Assembly (NCBI GenBank): GCA_013816805.1
Contig: JACDDS010000011.1
Coordinates: forward strand, 62,001 to 126,000
DNA length: 64,000 nt
Source: Chitinophagales bacterium
Lineage (GTDB): Bacteria > Bacteroidota > Bacteroidia > Chitinophagales > UBA10324
Direction: 5' to 3'
Each line of letters starts with the position of its first letter. The stretch's first letter is position 1. The notes under the pieces are model-generated. The model had not been told where the DNA came from, made no database searches, and saw only the letters and a list, made by a program, of their open reading frames with translations. The translations under genes were made by a program, and so were the position numbers. This document shows, in pieces, positions 28,516-37,949 of this stretch.

Positions 28516-29283
28516 ATGCCCGATAAATCAACACTCGAAGTTTGTCTTTCTCCTGGTTTATTACCACTCTATCCTGTAGATGGAAAAGTAGTGGTAGTAA
28601 TAGATGTTTTACGAGCTACTACTACCATGTGTGTAGCAATTGACCAGGGTGCGGATAAAGTTATTCCAGTAGATACCATAGAAGAATGTCTTTCTTACAA
28701 AGGGCGGGCGGGATATATACTTGCCGGGGAACGAAACGGAAGAAAAATTGAGGGATTTGATTTCGGTAATTCACCCTTCGAGTTTATGAATGGAATAGTG
28801 AAAGGCAAAACTCTTGTTCTTACTACTACAAATGGAACGCGTGCAATTGATATGACGAAGCACGCCCACCAGGTAGTGATTGGTGGCTTCTTAAACTTTA
28901 CTGCATTAACACGGTGGATTATAAGTGAAGGTAAAGAGACGCTGCTGGTTTGCTCCGGCTGGAGAAATAAGTTTAACCTGGAGGATACTGTGTTTGCAGG
29001 AGCAGTTATTCATCACATAAAAGAATTTTTCCTGGTAGATTCTGATTCCGCTTTTGCAGCTGAAAAATTATACCTTAATTCAAGAAAAAATATGCTGCAC
29101 TTCATGAAGCAATCATCGCATTACCGGCGCCTGGCACATCTGGGTGTGGTTAACGATATTAAATATTGTTTGCGCCCAGATCTTACCAGCGTAGTACCGG
29201 TATTAAAAGATGGTGCTTTAGTGAAAGCAGATGTGCATACAGACCTTGAAGGAGAATTTTTTTCCCTGAATCATACCCGATAA
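28516..29283 (+). CDS. comB: 2-phosphosulfolactate phosphatase family protein
   Basis: This 255-residue protein is of the ComB family, whose founding member removes phosphate from 2-phosphosulfolactate in coenzyme M synthesis. Family signatures are VVVVIDVLRATTTMCVAIDQ near residue 25, GYILAGERNGRKIEGFDFGN near 72, LTTTNGTRAID near 105, and LLVCSGWRNKFNLEDTVFAG near 145. Coenzyme M is not expected in this phylum, so the real substrate is probably a different phosphorylated or sulfonated compound. It lies 54 bp after gcvT in the same direction. Confidence 0.9.
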   Translation: MPDKSTLEVCLSPGLLPLYPVDGKVVVVIDVLRATTTMCVAIDQGADKVIPVDTIEECLSYKGRAGYILAGERNGRKIEGFDFGNSPFEFMNGIVKGKTLVLTTTNGTRAIDMTKHAHQVVIGGFLNFTALTRWIISEGKETLLVCSGWRNKFNLEDTVFAGAVIHHIKEFFLVDSDSAFAAEKLYLNSRKNMLHFMKQSSHYRRLAHLGVVNDIKYCLRPDLTSVVPVLKDGALVKADVHTDLEGEFFSLNHTR

Positions 29284-29435
29284 TTAAGATCATCTTGAAT
29301 TATTACTATACAGCGGGATTAAATCTGAATGATCCGCTTACCACAGGATTATTTTTTACCTCTCTTTAAATTAAACTTACTCCGAGGCTATATGGCAGCT
29401 TAGTAATATTGTTTTTAAGCTTACTCAATTGAGGT

Positions 29436-29443
29436 TATATTTG
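29436..29443 (+). promoter_or_regulatory. Possible -7 promoter box (TATATTTG) for the nuo operon
   Basis: TATATTTG fits TAnnTTTG and lies 16 bp before the nuoA ATG. A TTG at 29409-29411 could be the -33 element but the spacing (24 bp) is longer than usual. The leader would be very short. Confidence 0.4.
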
Positions 29444-29459
29444 TTTCACATTTGTACTT

Positions 29460-29810
29460 ATGGGACCTGCTTCTCTGATCGTACTTACTTTGGCGGCCAT
29501 ATTTTTTTCTGCTGGGGGAATATTATTTTCCAGGCTTATCCTGAAGCCAACAAAGAATCCTCAAAAAGGTGAAACGTATGAATGTGGAGTAACTACGCAA
29601 GGTCCGAGTTGGGTTCAGTTCAACGTTGGGTATTACCTCTTTGCTTTAATTTTTTTGATTTTTGATGTGGAGTTGATTTTTCTATATCCATGGGCAGTGG
29701 TAGTGAAACAAACCGGTTTACCTGCTTTGGCAGAACTTGTTATATTCCTGTTTATTCTTTTCATGGGTTTTTTATATGCGCATAAAAAGGGTGCATTAAA
29801 ATGGTTGTAA
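29460..29810 (+). CDS. nuoA: NADH-quinone oxidoreductase subunit A
   Basis: This is a membrane subunit of respiratory complex I with three predicted helices (about residues 4-26, 60-82 and 88-108) and 116 residues. The loop motif KGETYECGVTTQGPSWVQFN, with the conserved Cys, and the following FALIFLIFDVELIFLYPWAV are diagnostic. It opens a nuoA-B-C-D run, each gene separated by less than 100 bp. Confidence 0.96.
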   Translation: MGPASLIVLTLAAIFFSAGGILFSRLILKPTKNPQKGETYECGVTTQGPSWVQFNVGYYLFALIFLIFDVELIFLYPWAVVVKQTGLPALAELVIFLFILFMGFLYAHKKGALKWL

Positions 29811-29905
29811 TGATTGCTCGTTCTCCAAATGCCGGTGAATTGTTGTAAATTTCTATTCAGCGTTAAAAGAATAGGCCTGTTTCCAAATTAAAATTTATTT
29901 GAAAG

Positions 29906-30448
29906 TTGTCTAATATAGAAAAACCGTCTGCAGATTCCTTTCCGGGGAAGGTGCATCAAACTCCTGGTGGCGGCATTCTAACCAGTACTATCGATGATGT
30001 GATTAACTGGGCACGATCTAATTCGTTATGGCCTTTAGTATTTGGTACCAGTTGCTGCGCAATAGAGATGATGTCAACAGCCTCTGCAAAGTACGACTGG
30101 TCACGTTTTGGTTTTGAAGTAGCCCGCGCTACTCCTCGTCAGGCAGATGTAATAATTATTGCAGGAACTATAGTAAACAAGATGGCTCCCGTCCTGAAAA
30201 GGTTATACGATCAGATGGCAGATCCTAAATACGTGATTGCGATGGGCGCCTGCGCAACCAGTGGAGGTCCTTTTTTCTATAACACCTACTCCGTTGTAAA
30301 AGGGGCCGACCATGTGATACCTGTCGATGTCTATATAGCCGGTTGTCCACCCAGGCCGGAGGCACTATTGCATGCCTTAATCACGCTTCAGGAAAAAATT
30401 AAAAGTGGCGCTACACGGGAACAAATCAAAAATGAGATCAGGGTATAA
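29906..30448 (+). CDS. nuoB: NADH-quinone oxidoreductase subunit B
   Basis: This is the peripheral-arm subunit that carries the terminal iron-sulfur cluster N2 next to the quinone site. The four cluster cysteines are visible as C50 and C51 ([10 protein letters not shown]), C116 (MGACATSGG) and C147 ([11 protein letters not shown]). Translation must begin at TTG 29906, because a stop codon lies just upstream in frame and no ATG is available before the conserved region. Its 180 residues are normal. It sits between nuoA and nuoC. Confidence 0.96.
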   Translation: MSNIEKPSADSFPGKVHQTPGGGILTSTIDDVINWARSNSLWPLVFGTSCCAIEMMSTASAKYDWSRFGFEVARATPRQADVIIIAGTIVNKMAPVLKRLYDQMADPKYVIAMGACATSGGPFFYNTYSVVKGADHVIPVDVYIAGCPPRPEALLHALITLQEKIKSGATREQIKNEIRV

Positions 30449-30532
30449 TTTCTAAGGGTGTTTTGTTTCTTCGTGTTTAAAAAAAGAATTGTGCTTAAAC
30501 AGCTTTTAGATTCTATAAAATAGCTGACAGAA

Positions 30533-30988
30533 ATGAAGATTGATGATCTTAAAGTAATTATTGCAGAAAGCTTTTCATCTGCAACATTTGAAGAAAATGG
30601 AGAATGGTTAAGTGTAATTATTGATTCGGATGTTTGGCAACCATTTGCCAAACAAATATTTGAAAATCCCAAGCTTCAATTTGATTACCTGTTCTGCTTA
30701 ACCTGTGTGGATTGGAAAACGCATCTTACTATGGTGTATCACATTACCTCAACCACCTTCAGGCATTCAATGGTTGTCAAAGCAAAGCTGGATCGTAATA
30801 ACCCAGAAATAGAAAGCGTGGCACACCTCTGGCGTACTGCAGAATTCCATGAGCGTGAAGTTTTTGATTTATTTGGTGTGAATTTTATCCACCATCCCGA
30901 TCTAAGAAGGTTATTCTTAACGGATGACTGGGCAGGGTTTCCTCTCCGGAAAGATTTTGAAGATCCTATCAATCTAATTAAATTATGA
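30533..30988 (+). CDS. nuoC: NADH-quinone oxidoreductase subunit C
   Basis: This is a peripheral-arm complex I subunit (30 kDa type) of 151 residues. The conserved C-terminal block is visible: SVAHLWRTAEFHEREVFDLF, then GVNFIHHPDLRRLFL and WAGFPLRKDFEDP. The N-terminal FDYLFCLTCVDWKTHLTMVY is also typical. It is a separate gene rather than a NuoCD fusion, and nuoD begins 44 bp downstream. Confidence 0.95.
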   Translation: MKIDDLKVIIAESFSSATFEENGEWLSVIIDSDVWQPFAKQIFENPKLQFDYLFCLTCVDWKTHLTMVYHITSTTFRHSMVVKAKLDRNNPEIESVAHLWRTAEFHEREVFDLFGVNFIHHPDLRRLFLTDDWAGFPLRKDFEDPINLIKL

Positions 30989-31032
30989 TAGTGATCCTGA
31001 TTGGTACTATTATGTAAACGGAAGTTTAAAAA

Positions 31033-32148
31033 ATGCTTGAAGAAATAGCAACCACGGAGCAAGGGGATCTGATCATAAACATTGGACCACAGCATCCTTC
31101 CACACATGGCGTACTGCATCTGGTGGTGACGCTCAATGGTGAAACCATTAAAAATGTAGAACCTCATCTGGGCTACATTCACCGCTCTATTGAAAAGATG
31201 TGTGAGTCACTCAGCTACCGCCAGTTCATTTATGTTACCAGTCGTATGGATTACCTTTCTTCACACATTAATAACCACGGCTGTGCTTTATGTGTTGAAA
31301 AAGGACTACAGATAGAAGTGCCGAAACGTGCGCAGGTGATCCGGGTATTGATGGACGAGCTAACGCGACTTGCTTCTCACCAGCTGTGGTGGGGTGCAAT
31401 GGCAATGGATATAGGAGCATTAACCCCTTTCTTCCATGCATTCCGCGAACGCGAAATGATCAACGATATTATGGAAGAAACCTGCGGAGCGCGACTTACC
31501 ATGAATTATATGGTGCCGGGGGGAGTAATGTTCGATCTGCATCCTAATTTTCAGCTTCGGGTAAAGGAATTTATTTCTTTCTTCAAAAGCAAAATTGATG
31601 AATACGATGAATTGCTTACAGGCAATGTAATTTTTATTAACCGGATGAAAGACATTGGTATTATTTCAAAAAAAGATGCTATCTCTTACGGCTGCACAGG
31701 CCCCACTGCAAGAGCAAGCGGCGTGAATTGCGACATCAGAAAATTGTATCCTTATGAAATATACGGTCAGCTGCAGTTTGAAGAAGTGACAGAAGATGGT
31801 GGTGACTGCCTTGCCCGCTATGCAGTGCGCATGAAAGAAATGCGGCAGTCACTTCATATTATTGAAGAACTTATTGATAACATTCCCGAAGGTGAAATAC
31901 AGGCAAAAACAAAGGCTGTATTAAAGCTTCCCAAAGGAGAATTCTATTCGAGGGTAGAAACTGCGCGGGGAGAATTTGGAGTATATATTATAAGTGAAGG
32001 CGGAACTACACCATACAGAATCAAATTCCGCTCACCAGGATTTTCTAATTTATCTGCTCTGAACCATATGGCAAAAGGGCATAAAATCGGCGACCTCGTC
32101 GCAATCATGGGAAGCCTCGATTTGGTAATACCGGATATTGACAGATAG
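31033..32148 (+). CDS. nuoD: NADH-quinone oxidoreductase subunit D
   Basis: This is the 49-kDa type subunit forming the quinone cavity with NuoB. Signatures include INIGPQHPSTHGVLHLVVTL near residue 16, EPHLGYIHRSIEKMCE near 43, and TGPTARASGVNCDIRKLYPY near 222. The C-terminal GEFGVYIISEGGTTPYRIKF and DLVAIMGSLDLVIPDIDR are also present. Its 371 residues are usual for separate NuoD. In complete Bacteroidota operons nuoE/F/G would follow; here the next open frame is a broken four-helix-bundle gene and then nuoH. Confidence 0.96.
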   Translation: MLEEIATTEQGDLIINIGPQHPSTHGVLHLVVTLNGETIKNVEPHLGYIHRSIEKMCESLSYRQFIYVTSRMDYLSSHINNHGCALCVEKGLQIEVPKRAQVIRVLMDELTRLASHQLWWGAMAMDIGALTPFFHAFREREMINDIMEETCGARLTMNYMVPGGVMFDLHPNFQLRVKEFISFFKSKIDEYDELLTGNVIFINRMKDIGIISKKDAISYGCTGPTARASGVNCDIRKLYPYEIYGQLQFEEVTEDGGDCLARYAVRMKEMRQSLHIIEELIDNIPEGEIQAKTKAVLKLPKGEFYSRVETARGEFGVYIISEGGTTPYRIKFRSPGFSNLSALNHMAKGHKIGDLVAIMGSLDLVIPDIDR

Positions 32149-32249
32149 CATTTCGAATTGGTGATTGTAGAGTGCGAATAACAATAAATGATCGGGGAGT
32201 AAATTTTTTATATAAACTATGGAGGGTTAACTATAATTTAATATTTGAA

Positions 32250-32683
32250 ATGAAAGAAAAGTCAGAAGAACTTAAGCAAAGGACTAAAAATTTTGCTTTA
32301 AAAATGATTAAATTATACAGAAGCTTACCTCATGGAAAAGATTGTGATGTAATTGGATACCAGATGCTCAAATGCGCAACTTCTGTAGGAGCGAATTATA
32401 GAGCGGCATGCCGTGCACGATCTAATGCGACTTTATATCAAAAATTACATTTGTTGAAGAAGAAGCCGATGAATGTGGTTACTGGCTGGAATTAATTATT
32501 GAATCGGGATTAATGCAGAGAGAGAAAGTAATGAATTTACTTAATGAATCAAACGAACTGACTGCTATTTTTACTGCTTCGGGAAAAACAGCAAAAATGA
32601 AGAACAATATACAACCAGTAACCGGAAAGCAGCTGATTAAATCCACAATTCAAACTCCGCAATCCGCAATAAAAAATGTTTAG
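32250..32683 (+). pseudogene. Four-helix-bundle protein (23S rRNA intervening-sequence type), frameshifted
   Basis: From ATG 32250 the frame reads MKEKSEELKQRTKNFALKMI, then DVIGYQMLKCATSVGANYRA and ACRARSNA, the start of the TIGR02436/IVP four-helix-bundle family. The frame breaks at 32429/32430. One frame over, it continues as DFISKITFVEEEADECGYWL and EADECGYWLELIIESG and runs to a stop at 32683. One missing G after GCG at 32429 explains the break, and the restored protein would be about 144 residues. Its end overlaps the nuoH start by 8 bp. Function of the family is unknown. A GTG at 32172 in the same frame is too far upstream to fit. Confidence 0.8.
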
Positions 32684-33752
32684 CCTTCAGGGAATAACAA
32701 ATACAATCTATTCATGGCTGAACAGCACATTCAACTCAGCGTGGGCTTTATTGTTTGAATTTGTTATTGTAGGAATATCAGTGATCAGTTTGTTTGTCAT
32801 TCTCGGGCTGGTATTGATCATGATGGAACGCAAGGTATCGGCATACATGCAGGTGCGCTTAGGTCCCAATCGGGTAGGTCCTAAAGGCATGTTCCAAACA
32901 CTTGCCGATACGCTGAAGCTAATGGTTAAAGAGGGACTTACGCCCAATGGAGCTGATAAATTTCTTTTCAACCTTGCGCCCTTTATTGTTATCATTATTG
33001 CTATGCTCATAATAATTCCTATCGCTTTTGCGAGCGGATTCCAGATCTGGGATATCAATATTGGTGTGCTGTATGTTACTGCCGTTTCATCCCTTTCTGT
33101 AATTGGAATTTTAATGGCTGGATGGGCAAGCAACAATAAATATTCATTACTAGGTGCCATGCGAAGCGGAGCCCAAATAGTGAGTTATGAATTATCAGCA
33201 GGTCTTTCCGTTATTTCGATTGTCATATTATCGGGAAGCCTGAGGATCTCTGATATCATTGCATCACAACAAGACGGATGGTGGATTTTCAAGGGTCATA
33301 TTCCTGTGATTATCTCTTTTGTAATATTTTTAATAGCAGTAACGGCTGAGACAAACCGTGCTCCCTTTGACCTTGCGGAAGCTGAATCAGAATTGACTGC
33401 CGGCTTTCACACCGAATATTCAGGGATGAAATTTGCTCTTTTTTTTCTTGCAGAATACGTAAACATCTTCATAGTATGTGCCCTTGGTGCTACCTTGTTC
33501 TTAGGCGGCTGGATGCCCTTTCATATAGGTAAATGGAATAGCTTCAACCATGTAATGGACTATCTGCCCTCTTCTATCTGGTTTCTTGGTAAGACATTTT
33601 TTTTAATTTTTCTTATCATGTGGTTTCGCTGGACATTTCCCCGCCTTCGGATTGATCAGCTATTAAACCTGGAATGGAAATATCTGCTGCCTATCAGTAT
33701 GTTCAACCTGTTACTGGTTGCCCTTATTGCAATTATGGGCTGGTACTTTTAA
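32676..33752 (+). CDS. nuoH: NADH-quinone oxidoreductase subunit H
   Basis: This is the membrane subunit at the junction of the complex I arms, helping form the quinone channel. It has 358 residues with about eight helices. Diagnostic segments are MMERKVSAYMQVRLGPNRVG near residue 49, SLLGAMRSGAQIVSYELSAG near 157, AVTAETNRAPFDLAEAESEL near 222 and the FHTEYSGMKFALFFLAEY that follows. The chosen ATG at 32676 lies inside the tail of the four-helix-bundle pseudogene. Downstream is a glycosyltransferase, not nuoI, so the operon ends here in this window. Confidence 0.96.
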   Translation: MFSLQGITNTIYSWLNSTFNSAWALLFEFVIVGISVISLFVILGLVLIMMERKVSAYMQVRLGPNRVGPKGMFQTLADTLKLMVKEGLTPNGADKFLFNLAPFIVIIIAMLIIIPIAFASGFQIWDINIGVLYVTAVSSLSVIGILMAGWASNNKYSLLGAMRSGAQIVSYELSAGLSVISIVILSGSLRISDIIASQQDGWWIFKGHIPVIISFVIFLIAVTAETNRAPFDLAEAESELTAGFHTEYSGMKFALFFLAEYVNIFIVCALGATLFLGGWMPFHIGKWNSFNHVMDYLPSSIWFLGKTFFLIFLIMWFRWTFPRLRIDQLLNLEWKYLLPISMFNLLLVALIAIMGWYF

Positions 33753-33970
33753 GCAAAGAAGAAAAAACACTTACTATAAATGTAACTGCGATTAAAAGTG
33801 TTTGAACCTTCGTAAAATTCATGTGACAAATGTTTTACAATCAAATATTTAAAAGACAAATTTGTGACATGACTATTTATCAGCAATAAATATCAGAGCT
33901 AATGTTGCTGGTTCATTCATCTGTGCAATCATTATATTTTTTCTGATTTTATTTCACCAATCTTATTAAA

Positions 33971-35899
33971 TTGAAAATAACAAGTCTGAAAAATATTAAT
34001 TGGCTGTTGCTGCTGATCGTTGCCACAGGCACCGCTTTGCGTTTTTATCGGTTACCTTTTATTCCATTCACATATGATGAAGTAAGCGCATGGGCACGCA
34101 CAGGGTTTAGCAATTTTAAAGACCTGATAGAACAAGGTGTAATGGGAGATGGGCACCCGGCGGGTATACAGGTATTTCTTAACTATTGGCGAATGCTATT
34201 TGGTGACAGCGAGATATCGTTTAAGCTTCCCTTTCTAATGATGGGGATATTATGCATCTGGCTGGTATTCCTGATAGGAAAATTCTGGTTTAATGAAACC
34301 GTAGGTTTATTGTGTGCAGCTTTTATTGCTACTATACAATATGCAGTGGAATACAGCCAGATTGCAAGGCCCTATATAAGCGGACTTTTTTTCTCACTGA
34401 TGGCAGTTTGGTGCTGGACTAATTATTTGTTTAATACAGGCAAAATGACAAAGAGATTTCAGCTTACCGCTTATATTCTGTTTGCATCTTTATGTTGCTA
34501 CAACCATTATTTCAGCTTGTTGTTTGCATTCATTATTGGTGTTACTGGATTATTTTTTGTTGATGTACAAAAGCGCTGGCTGTACATTTTTGCAAACCTT
34601 GTTGTTGTAATTTTATTTCTTCCTCATCTTATCATCACTTTAAATCAATTTAAAATTGGGGGTGTGGGAGGTTGGCTTTCCAGGCCCGATTATTATTTTT
34701 TTTTCAGGTACCTGAATTATGTATTTCAATTTTCATGGTGGACAAAAGGCATCGTATTACTGCTGATCGCACTTGGTTTTTTTTATCCGGATAATAATAT
34801 TGCTTCAAAAAATAAATTTAGAATTATTTGCATACTATGGTTCTTCTTGCCCATGCTTACCGGGTATTTCTATTCCGTTTACAGGAACCCGGTACTGCAG
34901 TATTCTGTGCTTATTTTTTCCTTTCCCTTTCTCTTATTTTTCCTGTTCTCTTTTTTAAAACCCTTTAACCTCAGCGTAAATTTTTTACTGGTTGCAGGGG
35001 TAATGATTACCTGCAGCTATGCACTGATCTTTCAGCGAAAACATTATACTATTTTTTATCATCAGCCAATAGAACAGATTGCAAAAAACTGCATTCACAT
35101 AAATCAGGAATTAAATGGAAACGAAACGGTTTTGATCAATGAGCCTTCAAAATATTTTGGTTATTATTTGAATAAATACCAATCAAATATTAAGGCTTCC
35201 TACTGGCAGGATTTAAATATTCAATCATATATTCAATTTAAAAATTACCTGAAATCACTCGATCGCAAATTCATTATTGCAGGAAATATTCCGAATGATT
35301 ACCTCGCACTTATCAGGCAACGATTTCCATTTATGATTAGCAGGGAAACGGGATTCACTTATAACTTTTTCTGCTTCTCAAAAATTAAGGAAGGTGTAAA
35401 AGTATTCAATGATGTAATTTTTAATGATACACTAAATTTTAAACAACCTGATAAATATTGGATATCAGCAATTCCGCCAGCAGGTAGCTTAAACGATTCA
35501 GCACATTTTTCTATGGATGCCACACAAGAATTCAGCCCTGCATTTTATGCACCACTAAAAGATATTGCGAACAGCCATTACAATGTGGTCACTGTTTCAG
35601 TGCATGTAAAAAATCTTAATTGGCCAAATCAAACCTCTCTCGTTTTTAGCTTTTCAAATGGTGATTCTACTTTTTTCTGGCAGGAAAAGTCTCTGTCCCT
35701 TTTTATGGATTCTTCGGAATCATCAGGAACAGCTTTTTACAGCATCAGTCTCAGAGATGTGGATGTTGATATGAAACACACATTCATAAAAACGTATTTG
35801 TGGAATAAGAATAAAGAACCGTTTGATATTGATTTTATGAACGTACAACTACAGGAAGGAAATCCAGTTATTTATGGTTTAATAGAAAAAGTGAACTGA
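33971..35899 (+). CDS. GT39/ArnT-like membrane glycosyltransferase
   Basis: This is a GT-C type membrane glycosyltransferase of 642 residues starting at TTG 33971. The first extracytoplasmic loop has PFTYDEVSAWARTGF near residue 32, with the Asp-Glu pair used for catalysis in this fold, and later EYSQIARPYISGL near 127. Around ten hydrophobic segments lie before residue 370, followed by a soluble C-terminal part of about 270 residues. It likely uses a lipid-linked sugar donor and acts on a surface glycolipid or protein. The acceptor is unknown. The WG-repeat gene begins 17 bp downstream. Confidence 0.82.
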   Translation: MKITSLKNINWLLLLIVATGTALRFYRLPFIPFTYDEVSAWARTGFSNFKDLIEQGVMGDGHPAGIQVFLNYWRMLFGDSEISFKLPFLMMGILCIWLVFLIGKFWFNETVGLLCAAFIATIQYAVEYSQIARPYISGLFFSLMAVWCWTNYLFNTGKMTKRFQLTAYILFASLCCYNHYFSLLFAFIIGVTGLFFVDVQKRWLYIFANLVVVILFLPHLIITLNQFKIGGVGGWLSRPDYYFFFRYLNYVFQFSWWTKGIVLLLIALGFFYPDNNIASKNKFRIICILWFFLPMLTGYFYSVYRNPVLQYSVLIFSFPFLLFFLFSFLKPFNLSVNFLLVAGVMITCSYALIFQRKHYTIFYHQPIEQIAKNCIHINQELNGNETVLINEPSKYFGYYLNKYQSNIKASYWQDLNIQSYIQFKNYLKSLDRKFIIAGNIPNDYLALIRQRFPFMISRETGFTYNFFCFSKIKEGVKVFNDVIFNDTLNFKQPDKYWISAIPPAGSLNDSAHFSMDATQEFSPAFYAPLKDIANSHYNVVTVSVHVKNLNWPNQTSLVFSFSNGDSTFFWQEKSLSLFMDSSESSGTAFYSISLRDVDVDMKHTFIKTYLWNKNKEPFDIDFMNVQLQEGNPVIYGLIEKVN

Positions 35900-35916
35900 G
35901 CTCTTAGTAAATTCGA

Positions 35917-37092
35917 ATGATGTATAAAAATAAATCAGTACTTACTTTTTTTTATTTCCTGCTGATAGCCCAGTACTGCTTTTCGCAGGACATGAAATTC
36001 ATTCCCTACCGCTTTAAAGATCTGTGGGGATTTTCCGATACGAAGGGGAACGTAATACTTCCCACACGGTATCAGCAAGCGAATCCATTCAGTGAAGGCT
36101 ATGCTGTTATAGAATCGGACAATCATTTTTCATTTATTGATGATGATGGAGATTTAAAAATGCCCTTTAAGTATGATTACATAAGCAATTTCCATAATAA
36201 TGTTGCAGTGGTTTCCTTGGCTGAAAAGTGGAAAGTGATTGATACCCGCGCCCATGTGCTTACGAAGAATGACTATGATGCTATAGGCGAATTTTCAAAT
36301 GGACTGGCGCAGGTAAAAGCCGCAAATCAGTATGGATTTATTAATGACAAAGGTGATATTGTGGTAAAGCCACAATTCGATAATGTGCTTCCATTTTCCG
36401 AAAATATGGCAGTAGTTCAATCAGGCAACCTGTTTGGGTTTGTGAATCAGAAAGGCTTTATTGTTATACCGGTTCAATATGAAGGCGCAGCATCTTTTCA
36501 TGATGGTTTGGCGCTGGTGAAAAAAGATTCACTGGTAGGGTTTATAGATAAATCAAATAATGCAGTAATCCCGTTCCAATATAAAAGCGCAAATATTTTT
36601 TCAGAAGGGCTGGCACCTGTAATGAAAGATGGAAAAGTCGGTTTCATAAATACAAAAGGCGATGTGGAAATTCCAATTCAATATGAAAATGCAAATCCTT
36701 TCAGGGAAGGATTTGCCTTAGTGCAGAAAAATGGTTTGCTTGGTTACATTGATAAAAAAGGACATGAAATAATTGCCCCCGAATTTAATATCGCTGATGA
36801 TTTTCATGAAGGGTTCGCTTTAGTGAAAGACAGCAGCTGGAAATTTGTTAATGCCGAAGGAGAAAAATTGATGCTCGATATTCACTACCAGGAAGTAAAA
36901 GATTTTAGCAATGGGCTTGCACGGGTTAAAGGGAACGAAGTGTGGGGATATGTGAATCAATCAGGAAATGAAATAATCGAGCGGAAATATGAAGACGCCC
37001 AGGATTTTAATAACGGATATGCACTTGTTAAGCTCAATGGCAAATGGGGATATATAGATAAAACCGGAAAGGAATTTTTTAAAGAAAAGTAA
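35917..37092 (+). CDS. WG-repeat protein, exported
   Basis: The 391-residue protein has a signal peptide (cleavage near CFSQD) and then consists almost wholly of about eleven WG repeats of roughly 33 residues. Each contains a W/Y/F-G-F/Y-I/V-D/N core followed by KG and a PF-like turn (for example YGFINDKGDIVV, LGYIDKKGHEI, WGYVNQSGNEI, WGYIDKTGKEF). Such repeats form beta-rich scaffolds, often at the cell surface in Bacteroidota, with no known activity. It lies 17 bp after the GT39-type gene, probably co-transcribed, so a role linked to that glycosyltransferase is possible but unproven. Confidence 0.9.
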   Translation: MMYKNKSVLTFFYFLLIAQYCFSQDMKFIPYRFKDLWGFSDTKGNVILPTRYQQANPFSEGYAVIESDNHFSFIDDDGDLKMPFKYDYISNFHNNVAVVSLAEKWKVIDTRAHVLTKNDYDAIGEFSNGLAQVKAANQYGFINDKGDIVVKPQFDNVLPFSENMAVVQSGNLFGFVNQKGFIVIPVQYEGAASFHDGLALVKKDSLVGFIDKSNNAVIPFQYKSANIFSEGLAPVMKDGKVGFINTKGDVEIPIQYENANPFREGFALVQKNGLLGYIDKKGHEIIAPEFNIADDFHEGFALVKDSSWKFVNAEGEKLMLDIHYQEVKDFSNGLARVKGNEVWGYVNQSGNEIIERKYEDAQDFNNGYALVKLNGKWGYIDKTGKEFFKEK

Positions 37093-37127
37093 TTTCTCAT
37101 TCTAAAATGAAATACTAAGCAGTCTTT

Positions 37128-37949
37128 TTATATGCTTAAACTCACCTCTTCTTTTAACCTGTTCTTGATCACCATCAACTCAGTTTCCATCTTCTCTACC
37201 AATGCCAGCAATTCGTCCTTACCTCTTAGTTGTTCCGGAATTTCACTACTGATGTAGTTGCAAAATTTCCATACTTCTTTTACGTCATTGATATCAATTT
37301 CATACGGTTGGTAAGCTGTATTAAGTGAATGAAGCTCTAATTTTTTCTTTCGGCTAATGAGGTTATGAGCTATTTTGAAAACAATTCCTTCATCCTGAGT
37401 TAATAAAATACAAGCATCGCCATTTTTAATGTCGTTCCAGTTTTCAATGTATTCACCGATCACCCAGCTCTTGTCAGGAATGGGCAGCATAGAATCTCCA
37501 TCAATCTGGAACATGCGGTATTTACGATCATCGAAAAGAATGGGCAATTGGAAAGTCGAAAGTTTTTTAATAAAGTCGGGATCGGCATATCCATTCTTAT
37601 AACCTGCTTTTGCTTTTAACGGCACCGCTTCAATATTTTCTTTGTTCCCGCTATCTACAGTAGTGGCAAGCACCCGCAGCTTGCTGCCTGTTATATACAC
37701 ATCATGCCCCTTTTCCAATTCTGATAATTGAAAGCCGGACAGCTTGCTGAGGTCCATCTTTATGAGGGTATCCACGGAGACCTTAAAATATTTTGAAAAG
37801 CCTACGAGTGCCTGGAGTGTGGGATTTTTTACGCTTCCGTTTTCATAGCTGTTTAATGTAGAGCGGCTCATGTTTAATTCGCGTGCTACCATATCCTGGG
37901 TTTTGCTTCGTCTTGTGCGAAGAAGCCTGATATTATTGCTGAAGATCAT
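37128..37949 (-). CDS. XRE/S24 (LexA/CI-like) self-cleaving-type transcriptional regulator
   Basis: This regulator has an N-terminal HTH_3 domain (about residues 6-62; SKTQDMVARELNMSRSTLNS) and a C-terminal S24 peptidase-like domain. The LexA-type catalytic dyad is visible as S153 in IDGDSMLPI and K192 in GIVFKIAHN. An Ala-Gly bond at A115-G116 in LKAKAGYKNG is where LexA/CI-type proteins cleave themselves. It is therefore a plausible DNA-damage-responsive repressor. Its ATG overlaps the stop codon of the DnaE-type gene (ATGA, 37946-37949), so it is translated with that polymerase and probably controls it. Confidence 0.9.
   Translation of the reverse strand: MIFSNNIRLLRTRRSKTQDMVARELNMSRSTLNSYENGSVKNPTLQALVGFSKYFKVSVDTLIKMDLSKLSGFQLSELEKGHDVYITGSKLRVLATTVDSGNKENIEAVPLKAKAGYKNGYADPDFIKKLSTFQLPILFDDRKYRMFQIDGDSMLPIPDKSWVIGEYIENWNDIKNGDACILLTQDEGIVFKIAHNLISRKKKLELHSLNTAYQPYEIDINDVKEVWKFCNYISSEIPEQLRGKDELLALVEKMETELMVIKNRLKEEVSLSI

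Noticed and set aside
29310-29335. Imperfect hairpin GCGGGAT/ATGATCCGC between comB and nuoA
   Set aside because: The stem is bulged and lacks a T-run, so it is not supported as a terminator.
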